This document shows, one piece after another, positions 7,158 to 19,607 of a stretch of 47,687 nucleotides of DNA. Within the stretch, counting starts at the first letter, position 1. Every line of letters begins with the position of its first letter. The stretch spans positions 1-47,687 of the forward strand of contig JBQTHP010000007.1 of assembly GCA_052389755.1 (NCBI GenBank). Direction: 5' to 3'. Both the position numbers and the translations under genes were made by a program. The DNA is from JBQTHP01 sp052389755 (GTDB lineage: Bacteria; Pseudomonadota; Gammaproteobacteria; Steroidobacterales; Steroidobacteraceae). The notes under the pieces were generated by a model. That model had not been told where the DNA came from, ran no database searches, and saw only the letters and a program-made list of their open reading frames with translations.

Positions 7158-7940
7158 TCAGCTCTGCCGCAGGCCTGCGAGGCGCTGCTCGAGATCGAGC
7201 CCGTTCCTGCGCACCTGAAGATTGCCGTACGTCGCGATGAGAAGTGCCCCGAAGAACGGCGCGCTGATCGCACCCATTGCGATGAACACGGCGGCCGTCA
7301 GCGCAGTCGCCACCGCGACGTCGGCGCCGCTTGCGAACGGCAACGCGACGGCGGCGATCGTCACGCCGAGCACGAATACCAGCACGATCGTGAATCCGAC
7401 CGTGAAAACCGCGGTCGTGTGCCACCATTGCCCGCGCGTGAGCGCGAGGCTCACTCGCAGCGACTCGACGGGTCCGCGCTCCTCGATGACGAACGCCGGC
7501 CACGCGAGCGCCAACGCGACCGACAGGTACACTCCCGGCACGACGAGCGCGAACGTGCCGAGCACCACCGCGATGCCCGCGAGCACCGCAAGGGTCGCAA
7601 GGCCGGGCAGCCGTTTGACGGTGTGCGCAAGCTCGCGGCGGGTCGACAGCGGTTCGCCGCGGAGCATCGCGCTCTGTCGCAGGAGGATCGCGCTCCAGCA
7701 GACGAGCGCGGCGAGCGTGCCTGCCACGTACAGGATCCACCACGCCGGGTCGTTCGCGCCGAGGCCGCGCGGCGGCACGCCGCGCGCGAGATCGTAGACG
7801 TTGGGTGCCTGCGCTGCGAGCATTGCGGCGAGCCCATAGGGCAGGCACTTGAGCGCGGTCGCCTGAAAGATGCGGAATGCGGCGTCGAGCACTTCGCCGA
7901 TAGACTGCGGCCGCGGCGGAGACCAGCCGATCTGTGCCAT
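7158..7940 (-). CDS. Multi-pass membrane protein, GPDPase-membrane-domain-like
   Basis: The ATG at 7938-7940 is chosen because MAQIGWSPPRPQSIGEVLDA and AFRIFQATAL is the usual start of this family; the frame extends further upstream only through prmC sequence. The 260-residue product has about six hydrophobic segments, for example AWWILYVAGTLAALVCWSAI, LATLAVLAGIAVVLGTFALV, TAVFTVGFTIVLVFVLGVTI and AVFIAMGAISAPFFGALLI. A loop with ESLRVSLALTRGQWWHT is typical of glycerophosphodiester-phosphodiesterase membrane-domain (YciC-like) proteins. No catalytic phosphodiesterase domain is present. It heads the MoxR/DUF58 operon and is divergent from prmC with only 13 bases between the starts. Confidence 0.75.
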   Translation of the reverse strand: MAQIGWSPPRPQSIGEVLDAAFRIFQATALKCLPYGLAAMLAAQAPNVYDLARGVPPRGLGANDPAWWILYVAGTLAALVCWSAILLRQSAMLRGEPLSTRRELAHTVKRLPGLATLAVLAGIAVVLGTFALVVPGVYLSVALALAWPAFVIEERGPVESLRVSLALTRGQWWHTTAVFTVGFTIVLVFVLGVTIAAVALPFASGADVAVATALTAAVFIAMGAISAPFFGALLIATYGNLQVRRNGLDLEQRLAGLRQS

Positions 7941-7953
7941 CAGCTGAATATAA

Positions 7954-8823
7954 ATGAGTTCGAACGCAACGGTCGCGAGCTGTCTGCTCGAGGGGGTACG
8001 CCGCCTGAGCGCGGCATCCGAGCTCGCCGATTCCCTGACCGGCGTGCTCGACGCCGAGGTGCTGCTCTCGCACACGCTCGGCATAGATCGCGCGCGTGTC
8101 AGATCGCATCCGGAAGTCCCGGTGGCGGATGAGCATCGAGCGGCGTATGGCCTCGCTCTCGAGCGGCGCGCCGCCGGGGAGCCTATCGCTTACATCGTGG
8201 GCTACCGTGACTTCTGGACGCTTCGGATTTCCGTGAATCCTGGGGTACTCGTGCCCCGACCCGAAACGGAGCTGCTCGTCGAGCGCGCGCTCGCGCTGCG
8301 CGGCGCAGACCCGGCGCGCATCGTCGATCTCGGCACGGGTTCGGGCGCCGTGGCGCTGGCGCTCGCCCACGAGCGTCCCGCATGGCACGTGACCGCCACG
8401 GATGCATCGAAGGAGGCGCTCGCGCTCGCGCGCGCGAACGCCGAAACCCACGGCCTCACGCGCATCGAGCTCGTCGAGGGCAGCTGGTTCGGGCCGCTCG
8501 CGGGCCGCACGTTCGACCTCGTGCTGAGCAATCCACCGTACGTCGCCGCCGACGATCCCGTGCTCGAGAAGAGTGCGCTGCGATTCGAGCCGCGCGCGGC
8601 GCTGACGCCCGGTCCCGATGCGCTCGAATGCCTGCGCGCTATCGTCCACAGCGCACCCGACTACCTCCTCGCGGGTGGTTGGCTGCTGCTCGAGCACGGC
8701 GCGGGCCAGGCGGCCGACGTCTCCGGCCTGCTTGTCGCGCGCGGCTTCGGTCACGTACGCTCGCACACCGATCTCGCGGGCCACGAGCGCATGACCGAAG
8801 GCCGCTGGGGTCGAAATCCGTGA
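7954..8823 (+). CDS. prmC: Release factor glutamine methyltransferase
   Basis: PrmC (HemK) methylates the glutamine of the GGQ motif in peptide-chain release factors RF1 and RF2, using S-adenosylmethionine in the cytoplasm. The 289-residue length is normal. The N-terminal helical domain carries GEPIAYIVGYRDFW (75-88), a PrmC hallmark. The methyltransferase fold follows with VDLGTGSGAVAL (124-135) and the catalytic NPPY at 193-196. The ATG at 7954 has no clear ribosome-binding site. An AT-rich block (AATATAA) sits immediately before it, so translation from a very short leader is possible. ppiB and mtgA follow closely. In many bacteria prmC sits beside prfA, which is not seen here. Confidence 0.93.
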   Translation: MSSNATVASCLLEGVRRLSAASELADSLTGVLDAEVLLSHTLGIDRARVRSHPEVPVADEHRAAYGLALERRAAGEPIAYIVGYRDFWTLRISVNPGVLVPRPETELLVERALALRGADPARIVDLGTGSGAVALALAHERPAWHVTATDASKEALALARANAETHGLTRIELVEGSWFGPLAGRTFDLVLSNPPYVAADDPVLEKSALRFEPRAALTPGPDALECLRAIVHSAPDYLLAGGWLLLEHGAGQAADVSGLLVARGFGHVRSHTDLAGHERMTEGRWGRNP

Positions 8824-8830
8824 GGGCACC

Positions 8831-9313
8831 ATGGTCCGCTTTCAGACTTCGCACGGCGATTTCGCGATCGAGCTGTTCGAGAAGGAATCGCCGAAGACGG
8901 TCGAGAACTTCCTCCGTTACGTCGACGAGGCTTTCTTCGACGGCACGATCTTCCATCGCATCGTGCAGGGCTTCGTGATCCAGGGCGGCGGGCTCACCGC
9001 CGATTTCAAGGCGAAGAAGACGCACCCGCCGGTAACGAACGAGGCGCACAACAAGGTGCGCAATCAGCGCGGCACGCTCTCGATGGCGCGCACCAACGAT
9101 GCGAACAGCGCGACGTCGCAGTTCTTCGTGAATCTGAAGGACAACGAGTTTCTCGATCACAAGCCTGGCAGTTACGGCTACGCAGTTTTTGGCCGCGTCA
9201 CCGAGGGCATGGACGTCGTCGATCGCATCGCGGGCGTCAGCACCGGGCGTCGCAAGGGCTACGAGGACGCGCCGCTCGAGGACGTGCTGATCGTCGCGGC
9301 GCGCCGCGCGTGA
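8831..9313 (+). CDS. ppiB: Cyclophilin-type peptidyl-prolyl isomerase
   Basis: The protein has 160 residues and no signal peptide, so it is a cytoplasmic cyclophilin that speeds proline cis-trans isomerisation during folding. The active-site block FHRIVQGFVIQGG places Arg43, Phe48 and Gln51 at the same positions as in PpiB of Escherichia coli. It is followed by GTLSMARTNDANSATSQFFV, the second signature segment of bacterial cyclophilins, and by AVFGRVTEGMDVVDRI. The gene starts 7 bases after prmC and its stop overlaps the GTG start of mtgA (GTGA), so the three genes probably share a transcript. Confidence 0.95.
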   Translation: MVRFQTSHGDFAIELFEKESPKTVENFLRYVDEAFFDGTIFHRIVQGFVIQGGGLTADFKAKKTHPPVTNEAHNKVRNQRGTLSMARTNDANSATSQFFVNLKDNEFLDHKPGSYGYAVFGRVTEGMDVVDRIAGVSTGRRKGYEDAPLEDVLIVAARRA

Positions 9314-10038
9314 TCCGTCGGCTTGCGAAGTGGCTGGCGCTCGCCTGCGCCGCCGTGATCGGCCTGAGCGTTCTCGTCGTGGCGCTGCTGCGCTGGGTGA
9401 ATCCTCCGACGAGCGCCTTCATGGTCCGCGCGAGTCTCACGGACCCGACGCTGGGCGTCCGGTACCGCTGGGTCGACCTCGAAGAGATCTCGCCGGACGC
9501 GGCAGTGGCGGTGATCGCGGCCGAAGATCAGTGGTTCCCGTTTCACGCGGGGTTCGACCTCGGGTCGATCCGCGAGGCCGCCGTGCGCAACGCAAAGCGC
9601 CGGCGGGTGCGCGGCGCGAGCACGATCTCGCAGCAGGTGGCCAAGAATCTCTTCCTTTGGCCCGAACGCAGCTACGTGCGCAAGGGACTCGAGGCGTACT
9701 TCACCGTTCTCATCGAGCTTCTCTGGCCGAAGGAACGCATCCTCGAGGTGTATCTGAACGTTGCGCAGTTCGGTCGCGGCGTATACGGCGTGGACGCCGC
9801 GGCGCGGCGCTTCTTTCGCAAGCCGGCCGCGCGGCTCGACCCGTACGAGAGCGCCCTCCTGGCCGCGGTGCTTCCTAATCCGCAACGCCTTCGGGTCGAT
9901 CGGCCGTCGACCTACGTGGGCATGCGTCGGGACTGGATCCTGGTGCAGGCGCGTGGGCTCGGTGGACCTGGGTATCTCACGTACCTCGGGGCGGATGCCA
10001 AGCGACGGCCTCCCGATTGGGTCACGAGCGGCCGTTGA
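9310..10038 (+). CDS. mtgA: Monofunctional peptidoglycan glycosyltransferase
   Basis: MtgA polymerises glycan strands from lipid II at the outer face of the inner membrane and lacks a transpeptidase domain. The 242-residue protein has an N-terminal membrane helix (about residues 9-28) and a complete GT51 domain. Motif 1 is AAEDQWFPFHAGFD with catalytic Glu72. Motif 2 is GASTISQQVAKNLFLW, and ILEVYLNVAQFGRGVYGVDA follows, with AARRFF. The start is GTG, overlapping the ppiB stop as GTGA. It ends 2 bases from the converging metH stop. It adds to the wall-synthesis theme of the window but is not in the mre operon. Confidence 0.95.
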   Translation: MIRRLAKWLALACAAVIGLSVLVVALLRWVNPPTSAFMVRASLTDPTLGVRYRWVDLEEISPDAAVAVIAAEDQWFPFHAGFDLGSIREAAVRNAKRRRVRGASTISQQVAKNLFLWPERSYVRKGLEAYFTVLIELLWPKERILEVYLNVAQFGRGVYGVDAAARRFFRKPAARLDPYESALLAAVLPNPQRLRVDRPSTYVGMRRDWILVQARGLGGPGYLTYLGADAKRRPPDWVTSGR

Positions 10039-10040
10039 CC

Positions 10041-13855
<3,815 letters not shown>

Positions 13856-13859
<4 letters not shown>

Positions 13860-14746
13860 GCGGGCGTAGCCGCCGCGCACACCGCCGGCGCCGGTCGCAC
13901 GCCGAGCGCGTGACAGATCGCGTACGTGAGCTCGGCCCGGTTCAGGGTGTAGAAGTGGAACTCGCGGACGCCGTGCCGCGCCAGAATCTGGACCTGCTCG
14001 ATCGCGACGCTCGCGGCGATGAGGCGGCGCGTATCCGGATCATCGTCGAGGCCCGCGAAGCGATCCTGCAGCCACGCCGGAATCGACGCGCCGCATCGCG
14101 CGGCGAAGCGCAGCACCTGCGGGAAACGCGTGATAGGCAGGATTCCCGGCACGATGCTCGCGCGGATGCCCGCGCGCTCGCAGCGATCGCGGAAGGTCAG
14201 AAACGCGTCGGTGTCGTAGAAGAACTGCGTGATCGCACGCGTTGCGCCCGCATCGATCTTGCGCCGCAGATTCTCGAGGTCGAAGTCCCTCGACGGCGCT
14301 TCCGGGTGGATCTCGGGATAGGCGGCAACCGAGACGTCGAAATCAGCGACTCCCTTCAATCCCGCGACCAGGTCCGCGGCGTACGCGAAGCCCTCCGGAT
14401 GCGGCTCATAGCGCGTGCTTCCCTGCGGCGGATCACCGCGCAGCGCGACGATGTGCCTGATCCCCTCGTCCCAGTACTGGCGCGCGATGTCGAGGATCTC
14501 TCCGCGCGGCGCGCCGATGCAGGTCAGGTGCGGCGCGCCCGTGAGAGGCGTCTCGCGCTGGATTCGCGACACGACGTTGTGAGTGCGCGTACGCGTCGAG
14601 CCGTCGGCGCCGTACGTCACCGAAACGAACCGCGGGCCGAGCGGTGCGAGGCGCTGCACGGACTTCCACAGCGTCTCTTCCATCGCGGCATCGCCGGGCG
14701 GGAAGAACTCGAAGGAGACCGCGATCGATGCGCAGGGGGAGCTCAC
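13856..14746 (-). CDS. metF: Methylenetetrahydrofolate reductase
   Basis: MetF reduces 5,10-methylenetetrahydrofolate to the 5-methyl form consumed by MetH. It is a flavoprotein TIM barrel of 296 residues, the normal size. The N-terminal SFEFFPPGD is the family signature with the catalytic Glu. FVSVTYGADGSTR, HIVALRGDPPQG and AITQFFYDTDAFLTFRDRC are the other conserved blocks. The start is GTG, 6 bases after the stop of the upstream regulator gene, and the only choice that keeps the first strand. The stop overlaps metH by four bases, so substrate production and use are coupled at translation. Confidence 0.95.
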
Positions 14747-14752
14747 TGGTGA

Positions 14753-15661
14753 TCAACCTGTTCGCGCGACGAGCACGCTCGATGTGGGTACGGCAACCGC
14801 CGCGAGCACGTGCTCGCCGTCGGCCTCGATCGGCGTCAGCCGCTGACAGTCGAATCCGCTCTCCGAAAGCACGCGCCGCAGGCGCGCGAGCGGATGCTCG
14901 ATGACGCGGCCACGCGCCGCTTCGAGCGCCTCGTAGCGCTCGAACAGCCACATGCGGCCGTTCGGCGCGAGCCGCCGGCGCGCCGCGTCGAGAACGTCCG
15001 CGAACGATCGGTCCGGAGCGGCGACGTGATTGACGATCAGCGCGTCGCAGCGCGGCGCGTCGTCGAGCGAGGTCGCCTCGTGCGCAGGCAGCACCCGACA
15101 CGCAAATCCACGTCGATCGGCGAACGCACGCGCAACCTGTGCCGCGCGTCTCGAGCGTGCGATGGCGGCGCAGTCCTTCGCGATCGACGCGGCGCATTCG
15201 AGCAGCTCGAGCTGATCGACTCCGAGCACGACGGCGCTGGCCGCGAGCGGACCGGCAGGACGATTCGCGTCGATGAACGCGCGCAGCGCGCGGCCGAGGC
15301 GCGATTCCGCGGGCGGTGCGACGGCATCGTTCTGCGCGGAGGCGAGACGTGCGCGCTCGCGATCCTGCAGCAGCGTATCGTCCGTTCGATCGAGCTGTGC
15401 GAGCAGACCCCGAACGAACACCGACGCCCCATCGCCGCGGTCGAGTCGGTAATGCACCCACTGCCCCTGACGCACTCGGTCCAGCAAGCCCGCCTCGCAG
15501 AGCACCTTCAGGTGTCTCGAAACACGCGGCTCACTCTGGCCGAGAAGGCGCGCGAGATCGCTTACGCTGAAGTCGCGCTGCGCGCACAGCGCGAGCAGCC
15601 GCAGACGCGTTGGCTCGGCCGCCGCTTTCAACCAGCCAAGTGCCTCATTAACCTTGGTCAT
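14753..15661 (-). CDS. ArsR-family regulator with degenerate methyltransferase domain, SahR-like
   Basis: Residues 1-90 form an ArsR winged helix: EPTRLRLLALCAQRDFSVSD, then SEPRVSRHLKVLCEAGLLD and RQGQWVHYRL. The remaining part aligns in layout with class I methyltransferases (DALIVNHVAAPDRSFADVLD, then LAPNGRMWLFERYE). The glycine-rich SAM loop is missing; its place reads VVLGVDQLELLECAASIAKD. The domain is therefore probably a ligand sensor, not an enzyme. ArsR-type SahR proteins in Proteobacteria control methionine-cycle genes in response to S-adenosylhomocysteine, and metF-metH lie directly downstream. I infer the same role. The ATG at 15659-15661 is preferred to a TTG 15 bases upstream. 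TTAACCTTG/CAAGGTTAA arms flank and overlap the start and could be its operator. Confidence 0.8.
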   Translation of the reverse strand: MTKVNEALGWLKAAAEPTRLRLLALCAQRDFSVSDLARLLGQSEPRVSRHLKVLCEAGLLDRVRQGQWVHYRLDRGDGASVFVRGLLAQLDRTDDTLLQDRERARLASAQNDAVAPPAESRLGRALRAFIDANRPAGPLAASAVVLGVDQLELLECAASIAKDCAAIARSRRAAQVARAFADRRGFACRVLPAHEATSLDDAPRCDALIVNHVAAPDRSFADVLDAARRRLAPNGRMWLFERYEALEAARGRVIEHPLARLRRVLSESGFDCQRLTPIEADGEHVLAAVAVPTSSVLVARTG

Positions 15662-15706
15662 TAAATAATTGCACAACTCTTTAACTGCAAGGTTAACAGC
15701 AGCCCC

Positions 15707-15733
15707 GCCGGCCCGTAAAGCCGGCCGTCTTTT
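15707..15733. terminator. Hairpin between hslO and regulator gene
   Basis: A GCCGGC / GCCGGC stem with a 7-base loop is followed on the plus strand by TCTTTT. For the minus-strand hslO transcript the hairpin lies right after the stop but lacks a U-run. It may therefore act as a weak or Rho-assisted end for hslO, and as a U-tract terminator only for plus-strand readthrough. Confidence 0.3.
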
Positions 15734-16665
15734 CAGTGCAAAGACGAGGGGTTATCGCGCGGGGGCGCGGCGGCGAACAGGCTCTCGATATCGGCCGCGT
15801 CATAGCGATACGGCCGGTGGCAGAACTCGCACGTCACGGCCACCGCGCCCTGTTCGCGCAATATGTCGCGCACCTCGTCCGCGCCAAGCGATTTGAGCAC
15901 GCCGGAGACCCGCTCCGGGCTGCAGCGGCACTCGAATCGGACGGCTGCGCCGCGGAACAGGCGCAGGTCATGCCCGGCGAACGCGCGCTCGAGCACGGGC
16001 TCGATTCGGTCCGTGAGGAGCGCGGCGGGCTCAATGCTCGCGGCACCGGCTTGCGCCGCGTGCCATGCGTCGTCGATCTGCGAGTCATCGAGCGGCTCGC
16101 GCCGACCGCTGCCCGGCAGCTTCTGCACGAGAAGGCCGGCGGCGCGCACATCGTCAGCAATGAGCCGTACTCGTGTGGGCAACTGTTCCGAGCTCGCGAA
16201 GTACGCCTCGAGCGACTCGGCGAGCGATGCGCCGGTCAGCGGCACGATCCCCTGGTAGCGCGATCCGCGCTCGGTCGCCTCGATCGTGACCGTGAGACGG
16301 CCTTCGTCCCCGACGAGCGCGCGGAGCGCCCCCTTCGCTCGATCCGCGGCCGCAACGCGCGCGGCGTCGAACCGCGCGACGGCACGCAGTCGGAAACCGT
16401 TGGTGCATTGCGCAACGAGCAGCCGCACGGCGCCGTTGCCCTGCAGCTGCAGCGTGAGTGTTCCCTGAAACTTTAGCGTTGCCGCGAGCAGCACTGTCGC
16501 GGTCACCGCTTCGCCCAGCAGATCGCGAACAGCCGGCGGATAGTCCTGATGCGCGCGCAGCTCGCGCCACGCGGCATCGAGGCGCACCCAGTGCCCGCGC
16601 ACGGGGCGGTGCTCGAAGATGAAGCGGCGGACGAGATCGGAGGCGGTGATGGGAGAGTCGGGCAT
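15733..16665 (-). CDS. hslO: Redox-regulated chaperone Hsp33
   Basis: Hsp33 is a cytoplasmic holdase switched on by oxidative unfolding. The 310-residue protein has the N-terminal Hsp33 fold (VRRFIFEHRPVRGHWVRLDA, then LLGEAVTATVLLAATLKFQG). The C-terminal zinc-binding redox switch is complete: CRC at 246-248 and CEFC at 279-282. GTLTLQLQGNGAVRLLVAQC is also characteristic. A clear terminator was not found, and the regulator-metF-metH genes follow after 71 bases with their own likely promoter. The start ATG gives MPDSPITASDLV, matching family starts. Confidence 0.95.
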   Translation of the reverse strand: MPDSPITASDLVRRFIFEHRPVRGHWVRLDAAWRELRAHQDYPPAVRDLLGEAVTATVLLAATLKFQGTLTLQLQGNGAVRLLVAQCTNGFRLRAVARFDAARVAAADRAKGALRALVGDEGRLTVTIEATERGSRYQGIVPLTGASLAESLEAYFASSEQLPTRVRLIADDVRAAGLLVQKLPGSGRREPLDDSQIDDAWHAAQAGAASIEPAALLTDRIEPVLERAFAGHDLRLFRGAAVRFECRCSPERVSGVLKSLGADEVRDILREQGAVAVTCEFCHRPYRYDAADIESLFAAAPPRDNPSSLH

Positions 16666-16713
16666 CGCGGCAGATTGGGGCCAGGCTGCGCGAAACTCAA
16701 CGCAGGGAAGCCG

Positions 16714-18150
16714 TCATCCGCGCAACTTGCGCCGTAAGAGGTCGTTCAGCGTCGCCGGATTCGCCTTCCCCTGCGTCGCCTTCATGACCTGGCCGACGAA
16801 GAAGCCGAAGAGCTTGTCCTTGCCGGCACGGTATTCGGCAAGCTGGCCCGGGTTCTTCGCCATCACCTCGTCGATGGCGCGCTCGATCGAAGAGGTGTCC
16901 GTGATCTGGCGAAGGCCGCGCTCCTCGATGATCGCATCTGCCTCGCGGCCGCTCGTCCACATCGTCTCGAAGACCTCCTTCGCGATCTTGCCCGAGATCG
17001 TCGAATCGACGATGCGCTTCAGCAGCCCCGCGAGCCGCGCCGATGAGAGGCGGCTCGCCGCGACGTCGAGATTGTCCTTGTTGAGTGAGGCGGCGAGCTC
17101 GCCCATCACCCAGTTGGCCGCGAGCTTCGGCTCGCCGGGAACCTGCCGCGCGACTTCCTCGTAATACGACGCGAGCTCGCGGCTCGCCGTAAGCACGCCC
17201 GCATCGTATGCGGACAGGCCGTACGCGGAAGCGAAGCGCTCGGCCTTCTGATCGGGAAGCTCCGGCAGGCTCGCGCGGACGTCCTCGATGAGTTTGTCTT
17301 CGAGAACCACGGGCAGCAGATCGGGATCCGGGAAGTACCGGTAGTCGTTCGCCTCTTCCTTGCTGCGCATCGAGCGCGTCTCGCCTTTGTCGGGATCGTA
17401 GAGGCGCGTCTCCTGCGCGACTTTGCCGCCGCCTTCGAGAATGTCGATCTGGCGCGCCACTTCGTAGTTGATCGCCTTCTCGACGAAGCGGAACGAATTC
17501 AGGTTCTTGGTCTCAGAGCGCGTGCCGTACTGCTGCGTGCCGCGGCGCCGCACGGAGACGTTCGCATCGCAGCGGAACGAGCCTTCCTGCATGTTGCCGT
17601 CGCAGATCTCGAGATAGCGTACGAGCGTGTGCACCTTCTTCATGTACGCCACGGCTTCCTTCGCGGAACGCATGTCGGGATCCGAGACGATCTCGATGAG
17701 CGGCGTGCCGGCGCGATTCAGGTCGATGGCCGTCACGCCGGGCAGCCCCTCGTGCAGCGATTTCCCGGCGTCCTCTTCGAGATGCGCGCGCGTGATGCCG
17801 ATGCGCTTGCGCGCGCCGTCCTCCAGGACGATTTCGAGCGCGCCCTTCGCGACGACCGGCAGCTCGTACTGACTGATCTGATAGCCCTTGGGAAGGTCCG
17901 GATAGAAGTAGTTCTTCCGCGCAAACACCGAGTGGCGGGAAATCTCGGCGCCGATCGCAAGTCCGAACTTCACTGCCATGCGCACCGCCTCGCCGTTCAG
18001 CACCGGCAGTACGCCCGGATAGCCGAGATCGACGAGATTCGCCTGCGCATTCGGGCTCGCGCCGTACGCGGTGGGCGAAGAGGAGAAGATCTTCGAGCGC
18101 GTCGAGAGCTGCGCGTGGATCTCGAGACCGATGACGGTTTCCCAGCTCAT
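16714..18150 (-). CDS. gatB: Asp-tRNA(Asn)/Glu-tRNA(Gln) amidotransferase subunit B
   Basis: GatB binds mischarged tRNA and activates it for amidation in the GatCAB complex. The product has 478 residues from ATG 18148-18150, whose ATGA overlaps the gatA stop; an ATG six bases earlier is an alternative. MSWETVIGLEIHAQL is the family start. Other hallmarks are FYPDLPKGYQISQYELPV, GITRAHLEEDAGKSLHE, DLNRAGTPLIEIVSDPD and ANVSVRR. The C-terminal YqeY-like tail ends FFVGQVMKATQGKANPATLN. A GatCAB complex implies that Asn-tRNA or Gln-tRNA, or both, is made by the indirect route. Confidence 0.97.
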   Translation of the reverse strand: MSWETVIGLEIHAQLSTRSKIFSSSPTAYGASPNAQANLVDLGYPGVLPVLNGEAVRMAVKFGLAIGAEISRHSVFARKNYFYPDLPKGYQISQYELPVVAKGALEIVLEDGARKRIGITRAHLEEDAGKSLHEGLPGVTAIDLNRAGTPLIEIVSDPDMRSAKEAVAYMKKVHTLVRYLEICDGNMQEGSFRCDANVSVRRRGTQQYGTRSETKNLNSFRFVEKAINYEVARQIDILEGGGKVAQETRLYDPDKGETRSMRSKEEANDYRYFPDPDLLPVVLEDKLIEDVRASLPELPDQKAERFASAYGLSAYDAGVLTASRELASYYEEVARQVPGEPKLAANWVMGELAASLNKDNLDVAASRLSSARLAGLLKRIVDSTISGKIAKEVFETMWTSGREADAIIEERGLRQITDTSSIERAIDEVMAKNPGQLAEYRAGKDKLFGFFVGQVMKATQGKANPATLNDLLRRKLRG

Positions 18151-19607
18151 TCCCATCCCTTCGGAATCCGGCGGTGCCAGTCGGTTTCCCGCTGGTACAT
18201 GTGCGCCACATTGAAGAGCCGCGCCTCAGCGAAGTGGCGCCCCACGACCTGCAGCCCCACAGGTAGCCCTCTCACGAATCCGCACGGAATCGAGATCGCG
18301 GGCAGCCCCGCGAGATTGGCGCCGATCGTGTAAATGTCGTTCAGATACATCGTGATCGGGTCGGAGGTCTTCGCGCCGATTGCGAACGCCGGCGTCGGCG
18401 TCGTCGGCCCCATGAGCACGTCGACCTCGCCGAACGCGCGCGCGAAGTCGGCTGTGATGAGCTGCCGAACCTTCTGCGCCTTGAGGTAGTACGCGTCGAA
18501 GTAACCTGCCGACAGCACGTACGTGCCGATCATGATTCGACGTTTCACCTCGGCGCCGAAGCCCTCACCGCGCGAGCGCTCGTAGAGGTCCGTGAGATCG
18601 CGCGGATTCTCGCAGCGGTGACCGAAGCGCACGCCGTCGAAACGCGCGAGATTCGAGGAACATTCGGCCGGCGCGACGACGTAGTACGTCGGAACGGACA
18701 GCGGCAGATTCGGAAGACTCACTTCGCGCAGCTTCGCGCCGAGCCGCTCGTATGCCGCGAGTGCCTCGCGTATGCGCTTCTCGTTCTCGGCATCGAGCCC
18801 CTTGTCGAAGAACTCCTTGAGCAGGCCGATCCTGAGACCTGCGAGCGGCGCGCCAAGCGCCGCCGCGTAATCCGGCACCGGCGTATCGACGCTGGTCGAG
18901 TCGCGCGGATCGAAACCCGCCATCGAGCCGAGCACGAGCGCGGCATCTTCGGCGCTCGCGGTTATGACGCCGGCCTGATCGAGGCTCGAGGCGAACGCGA
19001 TCATGCCGTAGCGCGACACGCGGCCGTACGTCGGCTTGAAGCCGGTCACGCCGCAGAGCGCCGCGGGCTGACGAATGGAGCCGCCCGTATCGGTGGCGGT
19101 TGCGGCCGGCGCGAGGCGCGCGGCAACCGCGGCGGCGGACCCGCCCGATGAGCCGCCGGGCACGAGCGCAGGGTTCCAGGGATTCCTCACCGGCCCGTAG
19201 TAGCTCGTCTCGTTCGAGGAGCCCATGGCGAACTCGTCCATGTTCGTCTTGCCGAGCATGACGGTGCCTGCGGCCTTCAGCTTCGCGACGATCGTCGCGT
19301 CGTACGGCGCGACGAAGTTGTCGAGCATGCGCGAGCCGCACGTCGTGCGCACGCCTTCGGTGCAGAAGATATCCTTCTGCAGGATCGGCACGCCGGTGAG
19401 CGCGCCGGCGCGCCCGCTCGCGATCGCGCGGTCCGCGTCGCCGGCGGTTGCGAGCGCGGAGTCGCGCGTGATCGACACCATCGCATTCAACGACGGCTGG
19501 GCGGACTCGATGCGGGCGAGCAGCGCGCGCGTCAGCTCGACGCTCGAAAATTCCTTGCGCCGCAGGCCCGCGGCGAGCTCTGCGAGTGTCCGTGTGTGCA
19601 GGCTCAC
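18147..19607 (-). CDS. gatA: Asp-tRNA(Asn)/Glu-tRNA(Gln) amidotransferase subunit A
   Basis: GatA is the glutaminase that releases ammonia for GatB. The 486-residue protein contains the amidase Ser-cisSer-Lys triad at the usual positions: Lys78 in ILQKDIFCTEG, Ser153 in PGGSSGGSAAA, and Ser177 in DTGGSIRQPAA. GFKPTYGRVSRYGMIAFASS, followed by LDQAG, is another family block, and the C-terminus has GLPVGLQVVGRHF. Its start overlaps gatC by ATGA and its end overlaps gatB, giving an ordered C-A-B operon. Confidence 0.97.
   Translation of the reverse strand: MSLHTRTLAELAAGLRRKEFSSVELTRALLARIESAQPSLNAMVSITRDSALATAGDADRAIASGRAGALTGVPILQKDIFCTEGVRTTCGSRMLDNFVAPYDATIVAKLKAAGTVMLGKTNMDEFAMGSSNETSYYGPVRNPWNPALVPGGSSGGSAAAVAARLAPAATATDTGGSIRQPAALCGVTGFKPTYGRVSRYGMIAFASSLDQAGVITASAEDAALVLGSMAGFDPRDSTSVDTPVPDYAAALGAPLAGLRIGLLKEFFDKGLDAENEKRIREALAAYERLGAKLREVSLPNLPLSVPTYYVVAPAECSSNLARFDGVRFGHRCENPRDLTDLYERSRGEGFGAEVKRRIMIGTYVLSAGYFDAYYLKAQKVRQLITADFARAFGEVDVLMGPTTPTPAFAIGAKTSDPITMYLNDIYTIGANLAGLPAISIPCGFVRGLPVGLQVVGRHFAEARLFNVAHMYQRETDWHRRIPKGWE

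Noticed and set aside
6985..8832. 615-codon minus-strand frame across prmC and the membrane-protein gene
   Set aside because: It runs antisense to prmC and out of frame with the conserved minus-strand genes; no domain is visible.
14753..15661. Arsenic or metal-sensing regulator
   Set aside because: There is no cysteine metal motif in the ArsR helix, no ars gene nearby, and the gene is joined to metF-metH.
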